Assembly: GCA_039984955.1 (NCBI GenBank)
Contig: JBDWTN010000005.1
Span: 62,001 to 126,000, forward strand
Length of the DNA: 64,000 bases
Reading direction: 5' to 3'
From: Marinobacter alexandrii
GTDB taxonomy: Bacteria > Bacteroidota > Bacteroidia > Cytophagales > Cyclobacteriaceae
Shown here: positions 27,053-34,971 of the stretch, in pieces
Layout of the letters: each line of letters opens with the position of its first letter
Numbering within the stretch: position 1 is the first letter of the stretch
The notes under the pieces: generated by a model
The model's database searches: none
Told to the model about the DNA's origin: nothing
Seen by the model: only the letters and a program-made list of their open reading frames with translations
Made by a program: the position numbers and the translations under genes

Positions 27053-27406
27053 TTTTTTTTAATTATATTATTTATACTTTTTACGATGGACACTATTTTT
27101 TTGTTGAAGACAAATTCAGATATCCATTGAGTGCTTCAATAATGAAGGAAAGACGTTTGATTTTAATTTTCATTAAATCAAATTGAGTTGAAACGTTGGG
27201 AGGAAATTCTTAATGGAAATTACTACTTAAACGGATACTACCTACTGTTAGGAACAGCGTATTTACTTAATTATTAAATCAATTCTTTTTTGACTGTTGC
27301 AAAATTAGAGATTTTATTCGACAATTTACTTAATTAGATAAAAATACCATTCCAGCTACAATATTTTTCAGGACACAATGCATCTTATTTTCATAAAGAG
27401 CTTATT

Positions 27407-27420
27407 GTATCATATGATAA
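27407..27420. promoter_or_regulatory. ATTATCA-NN-TGATAAT-type palindrome (weaker copy)
   Basis: GTATCA-TA-TGATAA; the inner 12 bases TATCATATGATA are a perfect palindrome. It shares the half-site TATCA/TGATA with the sites upstream of the porin and TonB genes. Confidence 0.4.
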
Positions 27421-27534
27421 AATTCACGTACTATTTTTTTACTCTTTCGTAGTTCTTGAGTACTTAAAAATGTATTTCATCGCTTGCAATCTGTATTTGC
27501 TCGATTTATAATTGATAGTTGAAATACACTTTGT

Positions 27535-27554
27535 ATATTATCAATTGATAATAT
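27535..27554. promoter_or_regulatory. Perfect 20-base palindrome, candidate operator
   Basis: ATATTATCAATTGATAATAT is its own reverse complement. Its core ATTATCA-AT-TGATAAT (27537-27552) is identical to the site at 59324-59339. The -7-like TACACTTTG (27525-27533) ends 3 bases before the core, and the small gene starts 6 bases after the palindrome, so a bound protein would cover the transcription start. Confidence 0.6.
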
Positions 27555-27560
27555 TGTACA

Positions 27561-27755
27561 ATGAAAGATTTAAGCGGTTTTATTAAGGTTAGTGCAGACG
27601 GTAAGTTGATGATGTTAGATATAAAAAAAGAGAATGGTCAAGTAATTATTCTGGGGAAAGAATGGGAAAAAGCAATTGAGTATGCTTGTCGATTTGATAT
27701 TGTTAGCGATTTGTGCAACGAAATGTGGAAAGAGGTTAACTCAAAGAAAACTTAG
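27561..27755 (+). CDS. Small hypothetical protein
   Basis: 64 residues, no signal peptide and no recognised motif (MKDLSGFIKVSADGKLMMLD ...). The central part looks mixed alpha/beta and the C-terminus is a charged helix. The case for a real gene is its placement directly behind a -7-like element and the 20-base palindrome. With so short a leader (6 bases after the palindrome) it may be translated from a near-leaderless mRNA. Confidence 0.45.
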   Translation: MKDLSGFIKVSADGKLMMLDIKKENGQVIILGKEWEKAIEYACRFDIVSDLCNEMWKEVNSKKT

Positions 27756-27970
27756 CATTAAAAAGCTTGTGTTGGATCTATGTAGCTATAAATTTGATCC
27801 TCAAACAGGCTTTCATATTGCCGTCTAGATTTTACTGGGTTTATCAGCTTAAATATTATAGAAATAGAAATCATATAGCTACTTATGTTTTATTAGATAT
27901 TGAATTCAAATTCACAGATAATATTAAGTATTAAGTTCAAAGCTTAACATTAAAATGATTTTTAGGGCAG

Positions 27971-27998
27971 TTTGTCGAATCATTGACAAGCTACTTTG
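27971..27998 (+). promoter_or_regulatory. Candidate Bacteroidota promoter for gene 28057
   Basis: TTTG (27971-27974), 17 bases, then TACTTTG (27992-27998), a one-base-short variant of TAnnTTTG. It ends 58 bases before the ATG. The rest of the 301-base gap 27756-28056 shows nothing else clear. Confidence 0.35.
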
Positions 27999-28056
27999 AT
28001 GATCTGATTGTGGTATGTACTTTTAGTAACAGATTAACCAACAATCATACTAGCCG

Positions 28057-28569
28057 ATGAAATACCTAATTGCATTTAATCTCCTGGCATGCACTCTCTT
28101 TGCCTCAGCTCAAAATGAAGATATTGTTTCTATTATCGATGACTTAACGGTGAAATGGGACAAGCAAGCAGCGGCATTGGAAAAATATTCGGGAATGAAG
28201 TATTACTGCACATCAGAAGTATATCGGGAAAAAACAATCGGTTTGCTAGACAAGATTCATCACTACGATACCCTTTTGTATAGCATTGTGAGCAAGAAAT
28301 ATGAAAATGTAAAAGATCGTGAGGCAATAGCTACATTGAAAGATATTTTAACCGTTGAAACAGATTACACCACCCCAAATTTTAAAAATTTTCTTGGAAA
28401 AGAATGTGAGACCTTCACAGAAATCGAAGAAAAATATACGAAACATAGCGGTTCAGACTATTACAAGGAAATCGAAAAGCTTGAAAAGGAACTCACTAAG
28501 TATGTATCTAACGTTACTGAGCGGATTGATCTCATAGATGAGCATATTCATCATCTAAAGCTTAACTAA
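28057..28569 (+). CDS. Secreted helical protein of unknown function
   Basis: 170 residues. Signal peptide MKYLIAFNLLACTLFASAQ, then a charged, mainly helical protein with two Cys (near 51 and 113) that could form a disulfide. It ends in a His-rich stretch (DEHIHHLKLN). I recognise no family. The gene is probably periplasmic and stands in a run of small plus-strand genes with moderate gaps. Confidence 0.55.
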   Translation: MKYLIAFNLLACTLFASAQNEDIVSIIDDLTVKWDKQAAALEKYSGMKYYCTSEVYREKTIGLLDKIHHYDTLLYSIVSKKYENVKDREAIATLKDILTVETDYTTPNFKNFLGKECETFTEIEEKYTKHSGSDYYKEIEKLEKELTKYVSNVTERIDLIDEHIHHLKLN

Positions 28570-28647
28570 TAGATCCATTTAGCCATTCTATCGTTCAATA
28601 GTCAGTTGCATTAAGATGTTTCTATCTTTATGTAGAACTTTCATTGA

Positions 28648-29085
28648 ATGAATACTCATCTAGACATATCCGAATTAGATAGAACCTATCAAGAGGATAA
28701 AGAAACCTATCATAAATTAGTTGAGAATCTTGCCGTAGGTGTTGGTATATATAATGCAAACGCTATACCCTTAGAATGCAACAAGGCGGCCTTTGAATTA
28801 TTAGGACTTTCCAAAGAGCAGTTTATGGGTAACACGGCCATGGATGCATATTGGAAAGTGACCCACGAAGATGGACGCAAGTTTGAAACTTATGATTTCC
28901 CTATTATTGATGTAATTACTAACTACAAACCGAAACTTGGAGTAATTATGGGAGTTTCCAGACCTTTATTGAATGATAAGGTTTGGTTAGAGGTAAATGC
29001 CCACCCTATACTTTTAAGTGGATCTATAAAGCATGTGATTTGTACATTTAAAGATGTGACAGATCGATTTGAAGTTGAAACCTAG
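28648..29085 (+). CDS. Stand-alone PAS-domain protein
   Basis: 145 residues that are almost entirely one PAS fold: YHKLVENLAVGVGIYNANAIPLECNKAAFELLGLSKEQ, ending with the typical ICTFKDVTDRFEVE. There is no output domain, no signal peptide and no transmembrane helix. It probably signals by binding a partner kinase or phosphatase in the cytosol. The ligand is unknown. Confidence 0.75.
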   Translation: MNTHLDISELDRTYQEDKETYHKLVENLAVGVGIYNANAIPLECNKAAFELLGLSKEQFMGNTAMDAYWKVTHEDGRKFETYDFPIIDVITNYKPKLGVIMGVSRPLLNDKVWLEVNAHPILLSGSIKHVICTFKDVTDRFEVET

Positions 29086-29251
29086 ATTAGTTGAATCATC
29101 ATTCTTTTATCCGCTATCTTTTTTAAACACCTACTCAAAAATATTTGTCAAGTGAGATAAACCACTAAACGAACTTATCTGACATCTCGACTAAAAGAAC
29201 ATGCAGTTCTCCGAAATTTTTATTCTATTTATGCTTGAAGTAAGATATCAA

Positions 29252-29650
29252 ATGGAACCAATAAAAATTTACCCTACCAGAAATACACCAGCTGTTTTAC
29301 TTGATCCGTCAAAAGGCGTTTTTAAGCTTTACGGAAGGTCAAGCCCAGAGAACGCACTTCAGTTTTACGAATCTTTAAGAAGCACATTATCAACTAAGAT
29401 AAGTGCGGAAAAGATGGATGTAAGAATTAAGATGGAATATTTTAATACGAGCTCTTCCAAGTGTATATATGACCTTTTGAAAGAGATAAAGGCTTTAAAA
29501 GACAAAGGGAAAGAAGTGATGGTTCGTTGGTACTATGATGAAGATGATGAAGATATGTATGAAGCTGGTGAGGACTACAGCGACTTGTTAGATCTTCCTT
29601 TTAAGTTCATAGAATATCATCCTAAAGACCAGTATCAAAAGAGTGCATAG
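29252..29650 (+). CDS. siaC: SiaC-family regulatory phosphoprotein (DUF1987)
   Basis: I prefer the ATG at 29252 (132 residues, MEPIKIYPTRNTP), because the family starts right at this strand; an upstream ATG at 29201 adds a non-conserved hydrophobic 17 residues. Family hallmarks: LDPSKGVFKLYGRSSPENA, YFNTSSSK, the Thr of which is the phosphorylation site known in SiaC, and VRWYYDEDDEDMYEAGEDY. In Pseudomonas SiaC is phosphorylated by SiaB and dephosphorylated by SiaA, and it activates a diguanylate cyclase. No SiaB homologue is in the window. A SpoIIE-like protein lies 11 kb away at 40232-41032. Confidence 0.85.
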   Translation: MEPIKIYPTRNTPAVLLDPSKGVFKLYGRSSPENALQFYESLRSTLSTKISAEKMDVRIKMEYFNTSSSKCIYDLLKEIKALKDKGKEVMVRWYYDEDDEDMYEAGEDYSDLLDLPFKFIEYHPKDQYQKSA

Positions 29651-29709
29651 ATACCATGATCTAAACTCAGATCGTTAAGGGCTCAATAGTCTTACTTCAA
29701 TTGTTTTAG

Positions 29710-30807
29710 TTAATAATCTATTGCATAATTTTTGTGATCATCTACGGTAATGATGATTGTACCATCCCAACCAGTAGCATAGATAGATTTATCTATTAGC
29801 CGTTCTTCGAAACGATCATAGGGCACATTCTTACTTCCCCTACTCTCCCCTTTTAATCCTACCCATTCTTTGACAGAGATGGCACGAGTTTCTGTTGTTC
29901 CATTCAATAAAAAATTAATGGCATTTTCGTGTGGATGACCATATTGACTAGCAGTCCAGCTAGTTGTATTTGTCCATTGTCCCACGGAGATCACAGAATG
30001 CATAGGTGTCATCGCATTCATCAGTTCTTCATTTGTGCCATTTTTGGCTCCATGATGCCCTACTTGATAAACATCAATGTCAACCATATTATTTGGTTGT
30101 GGGTTGTCAAAAGCTGAATAATGCTTTAACATAGTCTCAATTCCTTCAAAATCTAAGTCACCAGTAAATAAGAATGAAGATTCTCCATATTCTACCTTAA
30201 TGACGATGCTGTGATTATTGCCATTTTTCTCAAAGTCAGTATTAGACCAACCAGGTGGTCGATTCTCAAATGAACCTGAGAGCAACCTTATTTTAGGATC
30301 TATTCCATTACAGTTTATCGGATCTATGCTATCATTCGTTAGTCCACTTGCATTACCTCCAGCAGTGATTGCCTCAAAGCTATACGTGGAATGAATGGAT
30401 TGATACTCTTGTTGCATCCACTTCTGGTTCTTCTTTCCGGACCCTTTTTTCAATCCATTGTCTATATAGTTTTTTATCGTGAATCTATTTGCAATAGACT
30501 GCAGAGCTCGGTTATGATCAACATGACAATGCGTTACAATCACTAAATCTAATGTTTTGTTCAAATCACTACGTCGTTCAAAAAAAGCGTCAAGGTAAGT
30601 AGTCAGCTGTTCAATTCTTTCATTATTGGCAACCCCAGCATCAATCAAAATAGCGCCACAAGGAAACTCTAGAAGTGATGCATCGGCTTGGCCTACATCA
30701 ATATAATGGACTGCCATTGCTTTGCTTTGAGGTGTAATTTGTGCGGTTCCGCTTAAAGCAATTAATGCAAGCAGAATGAATAGGTAGTGTCTTGAGTTAA
30801 TTTTCAT
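29710..30807 (-). CDS. Secreted ComEC-type metallo-beta-lactamase-fold hydrolase
   Basis: 365 residues. Signal peptide, then IDVGQADASLLEFP and HxHxDH at His93-x-His95-x-Asp97-His98 (VTHCHVDHNRAL), the di-metal site of the MBL fold. Later motifs LFTGDLDFEG and VGHHGAKNG match the ComEC/Rec2 C-terminal hydrolase group. Because it is exported and lacks membrane helices beyond the signal, it is a free periplasmic or extracellular enzyme, perhaps a nuclease or phosphodiesterase (inference). Convergent with the SiaC gene. Confidence 0.8.
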   Translation of the reverse strand: MKINSRHYLFILLALIALSGTAQITPQSKAMAVHYIDVGQADASLLEFPCGAILIDAGVANNERIEQLTTYLDAFFERRSDLNKTLDLVIVTHCHVDHNRALQSIANRFTIKNYIDNGLKKGSGKKNQKWMQQEYQSIHSTYSFEAITAGGNASGLTNDSIDPINCNGIDPKIRLLSGSFENRPPGWSNTDFEKNGNNHSIVIKVEYGESSFLFTGDLDFEGIETMLKHYSAFDNPQPNNMVDIDVYQVGHHGAKNGTNEELMNAMTPMHSVISVGQWTNTTSWTASQYGHPHENAINFLLNGTTETRAISVKEWVGLKGESRGSKNVPYDRFEERLIDKSIYATGWDGTIIITVDDHKNYAIDY

Positions 30808-30960
30808 ATTTTATGATTTAGAGGAATTCATAACATGAATAAGTTGCTTTATAAAGTTGAACTAGTTATCATCCATATGCAATACCCATTAAAGGGTATT
30901 TTGCATTTTTGAATAAGTAGAGAGGGTTGATAGAATTAAGGAATGAACTTGTGTTGTCTT

Positions 30961-30993
30961 AAATAAAAAATGCACCGCGTTTATGCGGTGCAT
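30961..30993 (-). terminator. Strong minus-strand terminator without an assigned gene
   Basis: Stem ATGCACCGC/GCGGTGCAT (30970-30978 with 30985-30993), 6-base loop. On the minus strand TTTTTTATTT follows (30961-30970). It lies upstream of the MBL gene, and the only thing upstream on that strand is a gap of about 220 bases. Confidence 0.85.
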
Positions 30994-31104
30994 CCATAGC
31001 TTGTTCTTAAATGACTAATTAATCTGACTGAATTAACTTAGTACGTGAGAATTCTTAGTAAAGAAAGGGTAGATTTATTTGAATCAGTCATTTTTTTCTT
31101 CGGT
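30985..31104 (-). ncRNA. Possible small RNA or micro-ORF ending at the orphan terminator
   Basis: The terminator at 30961-30993 needs a transcript. On the minus strand the gap encodes a 17-codon ORF (ATG near 31092, MTDSNKSTLSLLRILTY) and an inverted repeat AAATGAC...GTCATTT that could fold the RNA. Boundaries are guesses. Confidence 0.2.
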
Positions 31105-31113
31105 AAAAGGTCT

Positions 31114-31146
31114 TTTGGTTAAGTAATTGATTAATAGCTATATATG
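31114..31146 (+). promoter_or_regulatory. Candidate promoter of the XRE gene
   Basis: TTTG (31114-31117), 21 bases, then TATATATG (31139-31146; seven of eight bases of TAnnTTTG). It ends 68 bases before the ATG. Confidence 0.4.
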
Positions 31147-31214
31147 AAAATATTCTTTACAAATAGTAAGAAAAATATTCTTATTATAATTAATATTATG
31201 CCTAAACTCTTCAA

Positions 31215-31718
31215 TTGGACTTAATCAACAAAAACATACGAGCTCTCAGAAAACTGAAAAACATTAAGAGTCAAAGTGAATTTGGCGATATGATAGATGT
31301 GCCCACACATAATATCAATAAGTATGAACACAATGTGATACCGAAACCTGAAGTGCTTCGAGTTATCGCATCTACGTTCAAGATTAATCTGCACTTATTC
31401 ATAACAAAAGAACTTACAGAATCTAATTACGAGGAATTCAAAATCGAGCTTAACACAGAAGTCAAACTTGAAAGCTTACTAAACGAGGTAAGTACGGAAT
31501 ATCAAATAAAACGCAGTGACTTAGACCGATTTACTACATTGTTTGGAGATAAATTAAAAAGACTGGAGAAAGATGAATTGAATGCGATAGACCGTCAAAA
31601 ATTATTTGATGATCTAAAAGCTATTTTCCTATCATTCAATAAAAAACTGACTGAGTTTTACGTCATGCAAGATAATCTCGCCCAAATCATTGGTGAGAAC
31701 AAGACTAATCAACTTTGA
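31215..31718 (+). CDS. XRE-family helix-turn-helix protein
   Basis: 167 residues. An N-terminal XRE helix-turn-helix (IRALRKLKNIKSQSEFGDMIDVPTHNINKYEHNVIPKPEVLRVIA, about 7-55) is followed by a charged helical C-terminal region (about 70-165), probably for dimerisation. It overlaps the 3' end of the convergent TPR lipoprotein gene by 14 bases. It is the only dedicated DNA-binding protein between the cold-shock genes and the chemosensory locus. Confidence 0.8.
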   Translation: MDLINKNIRALRKLKNIKSQSEFGDMIDVPTHNINKYEHNVIPKPEVLRVIASTFKINLHLFITKELTESNYEEFKIELNTEVKLESLLNEVSTEYQIKRSDLDRFTTLFGDKLKRLEKDELNAIDRQKLFDDLKAIFLSFNKKLTEFYVMQDNLAQIIGENKTNQL

Positions 31719-33021
31719 TATCCAAAAAATCTGTTTGAATTTTAGAAACAACTTCTGATACTTTTTTCTTCGACTTAGATCTATAGTAAATAAATACTAT
31801 TGAGTAGATTAATGCACCAAACCCTAGGATTAAAGCTAGAATAACCAAAGGCCTAGAAAAGAGTGGTACTGGTTTATTAAACTCATCATATTCACTCACC
31901 ACATTTGCGAAAAGTATACGTTCATTTAAAATTTTATACTTCTCTCCTTGAGCTAATATGTTTTTCACATTATCAGTATAAATCTCAGAATAAGTTAGTG
32001 CTTCTTTCACTTGATTTTCTGAGCTCAATACCTTTGTCAGGTCCGAATAGATTTTTATATGTTCTAAGCTGTTCTTGTTGTGACTCTCTGTCAAAGCATC
32101 TTTCCAAGTAGCTATGGCTTTTTCGGATTGGCCAGACTTCATTAGAATGGTGCCAAGATCATATTTTGTAATAAAAATAGAACTGCTTACTGTTTTGAAT
32201 TCCAAAGCTTTATTAAAAGCTTTTTCAGCTTCTTCCAATTTTCCTTCAGTCATGTATGAATCACCTAAATTATGATATGCTAACCCCACAAATTGATTCA
32301 TTTCTGAGTTGTCTCCAAAGGTTTGGATTATCTTAGAATAAGATAATCGTGCCACCTCATGATTATCTAACTTTTTATACATCGACCCAATCTCATTATA
32401 TACAAGAGCGATATTCTCTTGGTGATCTATTTCCTCTGCAAGCTTCAATGACTGAGTGAACGCCTGTTCCGCTTGGAGAAATGCTGCCTCTCCACCTTTC
32501 ATCTTAAGAGATCTACCGTAATTATAATAAAGATCTGAAAGTTGTTTCTTGGATAACTCATTTTCGAATTTAATGGCCTCTTCATAATTGGAGATTGCAG
32601 CATCATACTGCTCATACATTCGATAAAGAATACCTAAGTTATTGTAAATACTCATCTTCAATGATACATCATTGGTCTGCAAGATATCTTCGAGTGCATC
32701 ATAGTATTGATTGTAAGCCAATGCTACATCCTCTAAAACATCATCATAGATGTATGCTTTATACCATTTAGCTTTTCCAGAGTAATACTTTGAATGGATC
32801 GCATCGGCTCTTTTAATAATGTCGTCAAGTTGAGTTAGTGCTGATGCTGGACTTTCTTCCATTAAATCCAGAGATTCTAATAGCATCTCATCTAGATTGG
32901 CATTTATCTTTGGACTAGTGACCTCCAAAGAAGAATCGTGATTGCAGGAAATAAAAACAAATGAGGCGAAAAGAAGAACGCCAATGAAATGCTTTAAGTT
33001 TTTAGTGAGTATTGTCATCAT
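31705..33021 (-). CDS. TPR lipoprotein with C-terminal membrane helix
   Basis: 438 residues. A lipoprotein signal ends at FVFISC; TPR repeats fill about 60-350 (YNNLGILYRMYEQYDAAISNYEEA, YHNLGDSYMTEGKLEEAEKAF). A single membrane helix (about 389-412) is followed by RSKSKKK and a short tail. The layout resembles the sensor half of TPR histidine kinases without the kinase part. It may sense in the periplasm and pass the signal to a partner. The small lipoprotein gene lies 38 bases upstream. Confidence 0.7.
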   Translation of the reverse strand: MMTILTKNLKHFIGVLLFASFVFISCNHDSSLEVTSPKINANLDEMLLESLDLMEESPASALTQLDDIIKRADAIHSKYYSGKAKWYKAYIYDDVLEDVALAYNQYYDALEDILQTNDVSLKMSIYNNLGILYRMYEQYDAAISNYEEAIKFENELSKKQLSDLYYNYGRSLKMKGGEAAFLQAEQAFTQSLKLAEEIDHQENIALVYNEIGSMYKKLDNHEVARLSYSKIIQTFGDNSEMNQFVGLAYHNLGDSYMTEGKLEEAEKAFNKALEFKTVSSSIFITKYDLGTILMKSGQSEKAIATWKDALTESHNKNSLEHIKIYSDLTKVLSSENQVKEALTYSEIYTDNVKNILAQGEKYKILNERILFANVVSEYDEFNKPVPLFSRPLVILALILGFGALIYSIVFIYYRSKSKKKVSEVVSKIQTDFLDIKVD

Positions 33022-33059
33022 AAGTATACTAGTTGACTAAATTTTAATGAATGAGCAAA

Positions 33060-33248
33060 TCAGCTTTGATCCAATACCTTTGTTTTTGGAGAAGCTTTTA
33101 CATCTTTACCCTCATCCGTCGTTTCTTCATCCTTGAGTTCTACATTATCATAAATGTCTACACTCGCATCTTCACATGCACTAAATACAAATGCTACAAG
33201 ACATAACATACTTATTAATTTGGCGATTTTTTTGAGTTGTTCTGTCAT
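33060..33248 (-). CDS. Small lipoprotein
   Basis: I take the ATG at 33248 (62 residues, MTEQLKKIAKLISMLCLVAFVFSAC); ten more upstream codons do not improve the signal. The mature part is very acidic, then Lys-rich (DNVELKDEETTDEGKDVKASPKTK), without a fold I recognise. It sits 38 bases upstream of the TPR lipoprotein and probably shares its transcript. Confidence 0.5.
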   Translation of the reverse strand: MTEQLKKIAKLISMLCLVAFVFSACEDASVDIYDNVELKDEETTDEGKDVKASPKTKVLDQS

Positions 33249-33593
33249 AACAATTCTTTTTATGCGGCTCTTATACATTGTAAATTAATTATTGTTAAGA
33301 AACTTCGTTTTCTTAGACTCAATCAGGCTAAAATCCTTGTTAAACATGAGCTTATCAAGATTATTTTTCCTAAGAATAAGAATATTATTCCATATAGCTT
33401 ATTCACACTTTATGAAGAATAAATTTAAATAGAAAAGATGATTAATGCACAGCGCCTAGGATTTCACGTCCACTATTAAAATGAATTGACGTGTTCTTTT
33501 TTACAATAAACTGAATTTCAAAGGTTTAAGTCAGCCATAGCTAGATTTAACTCGTATTCTTAATAGACTCAAACACTACTCAAGGACTATTGT
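33249..33593. other. 345-base divergent intergenic region
   Basis: Between the small lipoprotein (minus) and the M91-like gene (plus). Very AT-rich. The only structure is the weak hairpin at 33465-33502, listed separately. Confidence 0.45.
33465..33502 (+). terminator. Weak hairpin with T run
   Basis: CACGTC (33465-33470) can pair with GACGTG (33488-33493), followed by TTCTTTTTT. The 17-base loop is long, and no gene upstream on the plus strand needs it. Confidence 0.25.
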
Positions 33594-34481
33594 ATGGCTT
33601 TTGCTAGAATATTTAGCTGGATGCTTTTTCTTACATCATTATTTATCCATCTGCCAATTTATGGTCAAATGGATATTATGCTGGACTCGATTTATTCAGG
33701 AAAACATATTCAACTTACTGCAATTGACCATTTGAATGAAAGCTCACTTCAATCCGACATCTACACTAATACAAGCCCTTTGGGTTCCAATGCGCAACTT
33801 TTAAGAGCATCTACGTATTCATGTGATTCAAAAGAAAAAGAGACTGGAATATGGATAAAATACCTCAATAAATTCTATTTATATAGAAATCATGAACTCT
33901 ACCAAAGAAATGATGGGTTGGATGAACAGGTCAAGGCAAAGAGTCTTGGAAAAAAATTGAAACTTGCGTTGAAGTCACTAAATATTTTGGAAAAGAGGTC
34001 AGCATATGCTGAAAACATCATTCAAACACTTCAAAAATCAGAAAATAGGTTCGTCATCTCTATCGTAAATAGCATAGATAGTTATACTTTATTTCCCCTC
34101 CCCAACGACAAATTGGGTGTGTTAAATAACAATGCCTATGCATTCCAGGTCATAGACTCTAGAAGCCACATGGTTGATTATGCTCCTTTTGATCGAATTG
34201 GTAGCGGAGCAGAGATTAGGTGGCAATCTAAGCAAGGGATGCTTGCCTTAGCGCATGAGCTTGCCCATGCCTATGATGCAAATTTTGGGCTTTTGGATGA
34301 TAGGCTAATGTTGGTTGGTGGGATTGCGATGAGCGCTCGAGAAGTTCGTGCACTATTTCATGAGAATATGATAAGGAAGGAACTCAATAGAGACTTCAGA
34401 ATAGAAGTAACGAGCGGACATGCGCTAATAGCTGATGGCAAACCTTATACATATCCAATACCAGATATAGCTAGTCATTGA
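33594..34481 (+). CDS. Secreted M91-like zinc metallopeptidase
   Basis: 295 residues. Signal peptide (ends LPIYG). The zinc motif is HExxH at His221-Glu222...His225 (LALAHELAHAYDANFG), followed by SAREVRALFHENMIRKELNRDFRIEV, the E..A...EN.iR.eL pattern of peptidase family M91. M91 contains the type III effector NleD and toxin domains of RHS proteins. Here the protein is stand-alone and Sec-exported, so it is periplasmic or secreted; the target is unknown. Its 3' end overlaps a convergent lipoprotein gene by 11 bases. Confidence 0.7.
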   Translation: MAFARIFSWMLFLTSLFIHLPIYGQMDIMLDSIYSGKHIQLTAIDHLNESSLQSDIYTNTSPLGSNAQLLRASTYSCDSKEKETGIWIKYLNKFYLYRNHELYQRNDGLDEQVKAKSLGKKLKLALKSLNILEKRSAYAENIIQTLQKSENRFVISIVNSIDSYTLFPLPNDKLGVLNNNAYAFQVIDSRSHMVDYAPFDRIGSGAEIRWQSKQGMLALAHELAHAYDANFGLLDDRLMLVGGIAMSAREVRALFHENMIRKELNRDFRIEVTSGHALIADGKPYTYPIPDIASH

Positions 34482-34956
34482 TGATTTTTACTGATCGCAT
34501 AGCCATTTCGAACGCTTCTGGTTTAATGATGTCCACATAACCGATTGTATAGCGTCCATAAATAGCTTCCTTCCAAAACTTTTCATTTTGTTGTATTCCA
34601 CCATTTACGATGCTGTCATATTTAGTTCTATTCTTTGAGTATGATTCAACCCCAATTCTAAGCCTATTCTTATAGTTTAATTTGGAACCCGAATAGCTAT
34701 TTGAGGAAACATAGAGAGTTGAGTTGTCTTGATAGTTGAATTGATACTCACAGAAACCATAATCATCTCTAACTTTTGTCAGGTCATAATTCTTAGGCAC
34801 ATCTAGCTTGATATAATCGTAGCTTAAATCTTCTCCACAATCCTTAAAGCTTATTTTTAGCGATTTAAGATTTTCAGACGCATCTATCTTTTTGACAGCA
34901 ATACATCCGCCCACCAGCATAACAATAATTAAGAATATTCCTCTTCGCATGAACAA
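34471..34956 (-). CDS. Lipoprotein of unknown function
   Basis: 161 residues. Lipoprotein signal MFMRRGIFLIIVMLVGGC; the mature part has two further Cys (near 40 and 69) and a beta-rich pattern. I recognise no family. It lies 15 bases downstream of the hybrid kinase gene on the same strand, so it is probably co-transcribed. It could be an immunity partner for the overlapping metallopeptidase only if expression allows, which is speculation. Confidence 0.55.
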   Translation of the reverse strand: MFMRRGIFLIIVMLVGGCIAVKKIDASENLKSLKISFKDCGEDLSYDYIKLDVPKNYDLTKVRDDYGFCEYQFNYQDNSTLYVSSNSYSGSKLNYKNRLRIGVESYSKNRTKYDSIVNGGIQQNEKFWKEAIYGRYTIGYVDIIKPEAFEMAMRSVKIIND

Positions 34957-34971
34957 AGCAAAGATAAGGTG

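Larger units (their letters stand above)
27053..27560. other. 508-base divergent intergenic region with two palindromes
   Basis: Lies between the cold-shock gene (minus) and a small plus-strand gene. It is very AT-rich and contains the palindromes at 27407-27420 and 27535-27554, listed separately. Part may be a cold-shock leader. No ORF of note. Confidence 0.5.
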
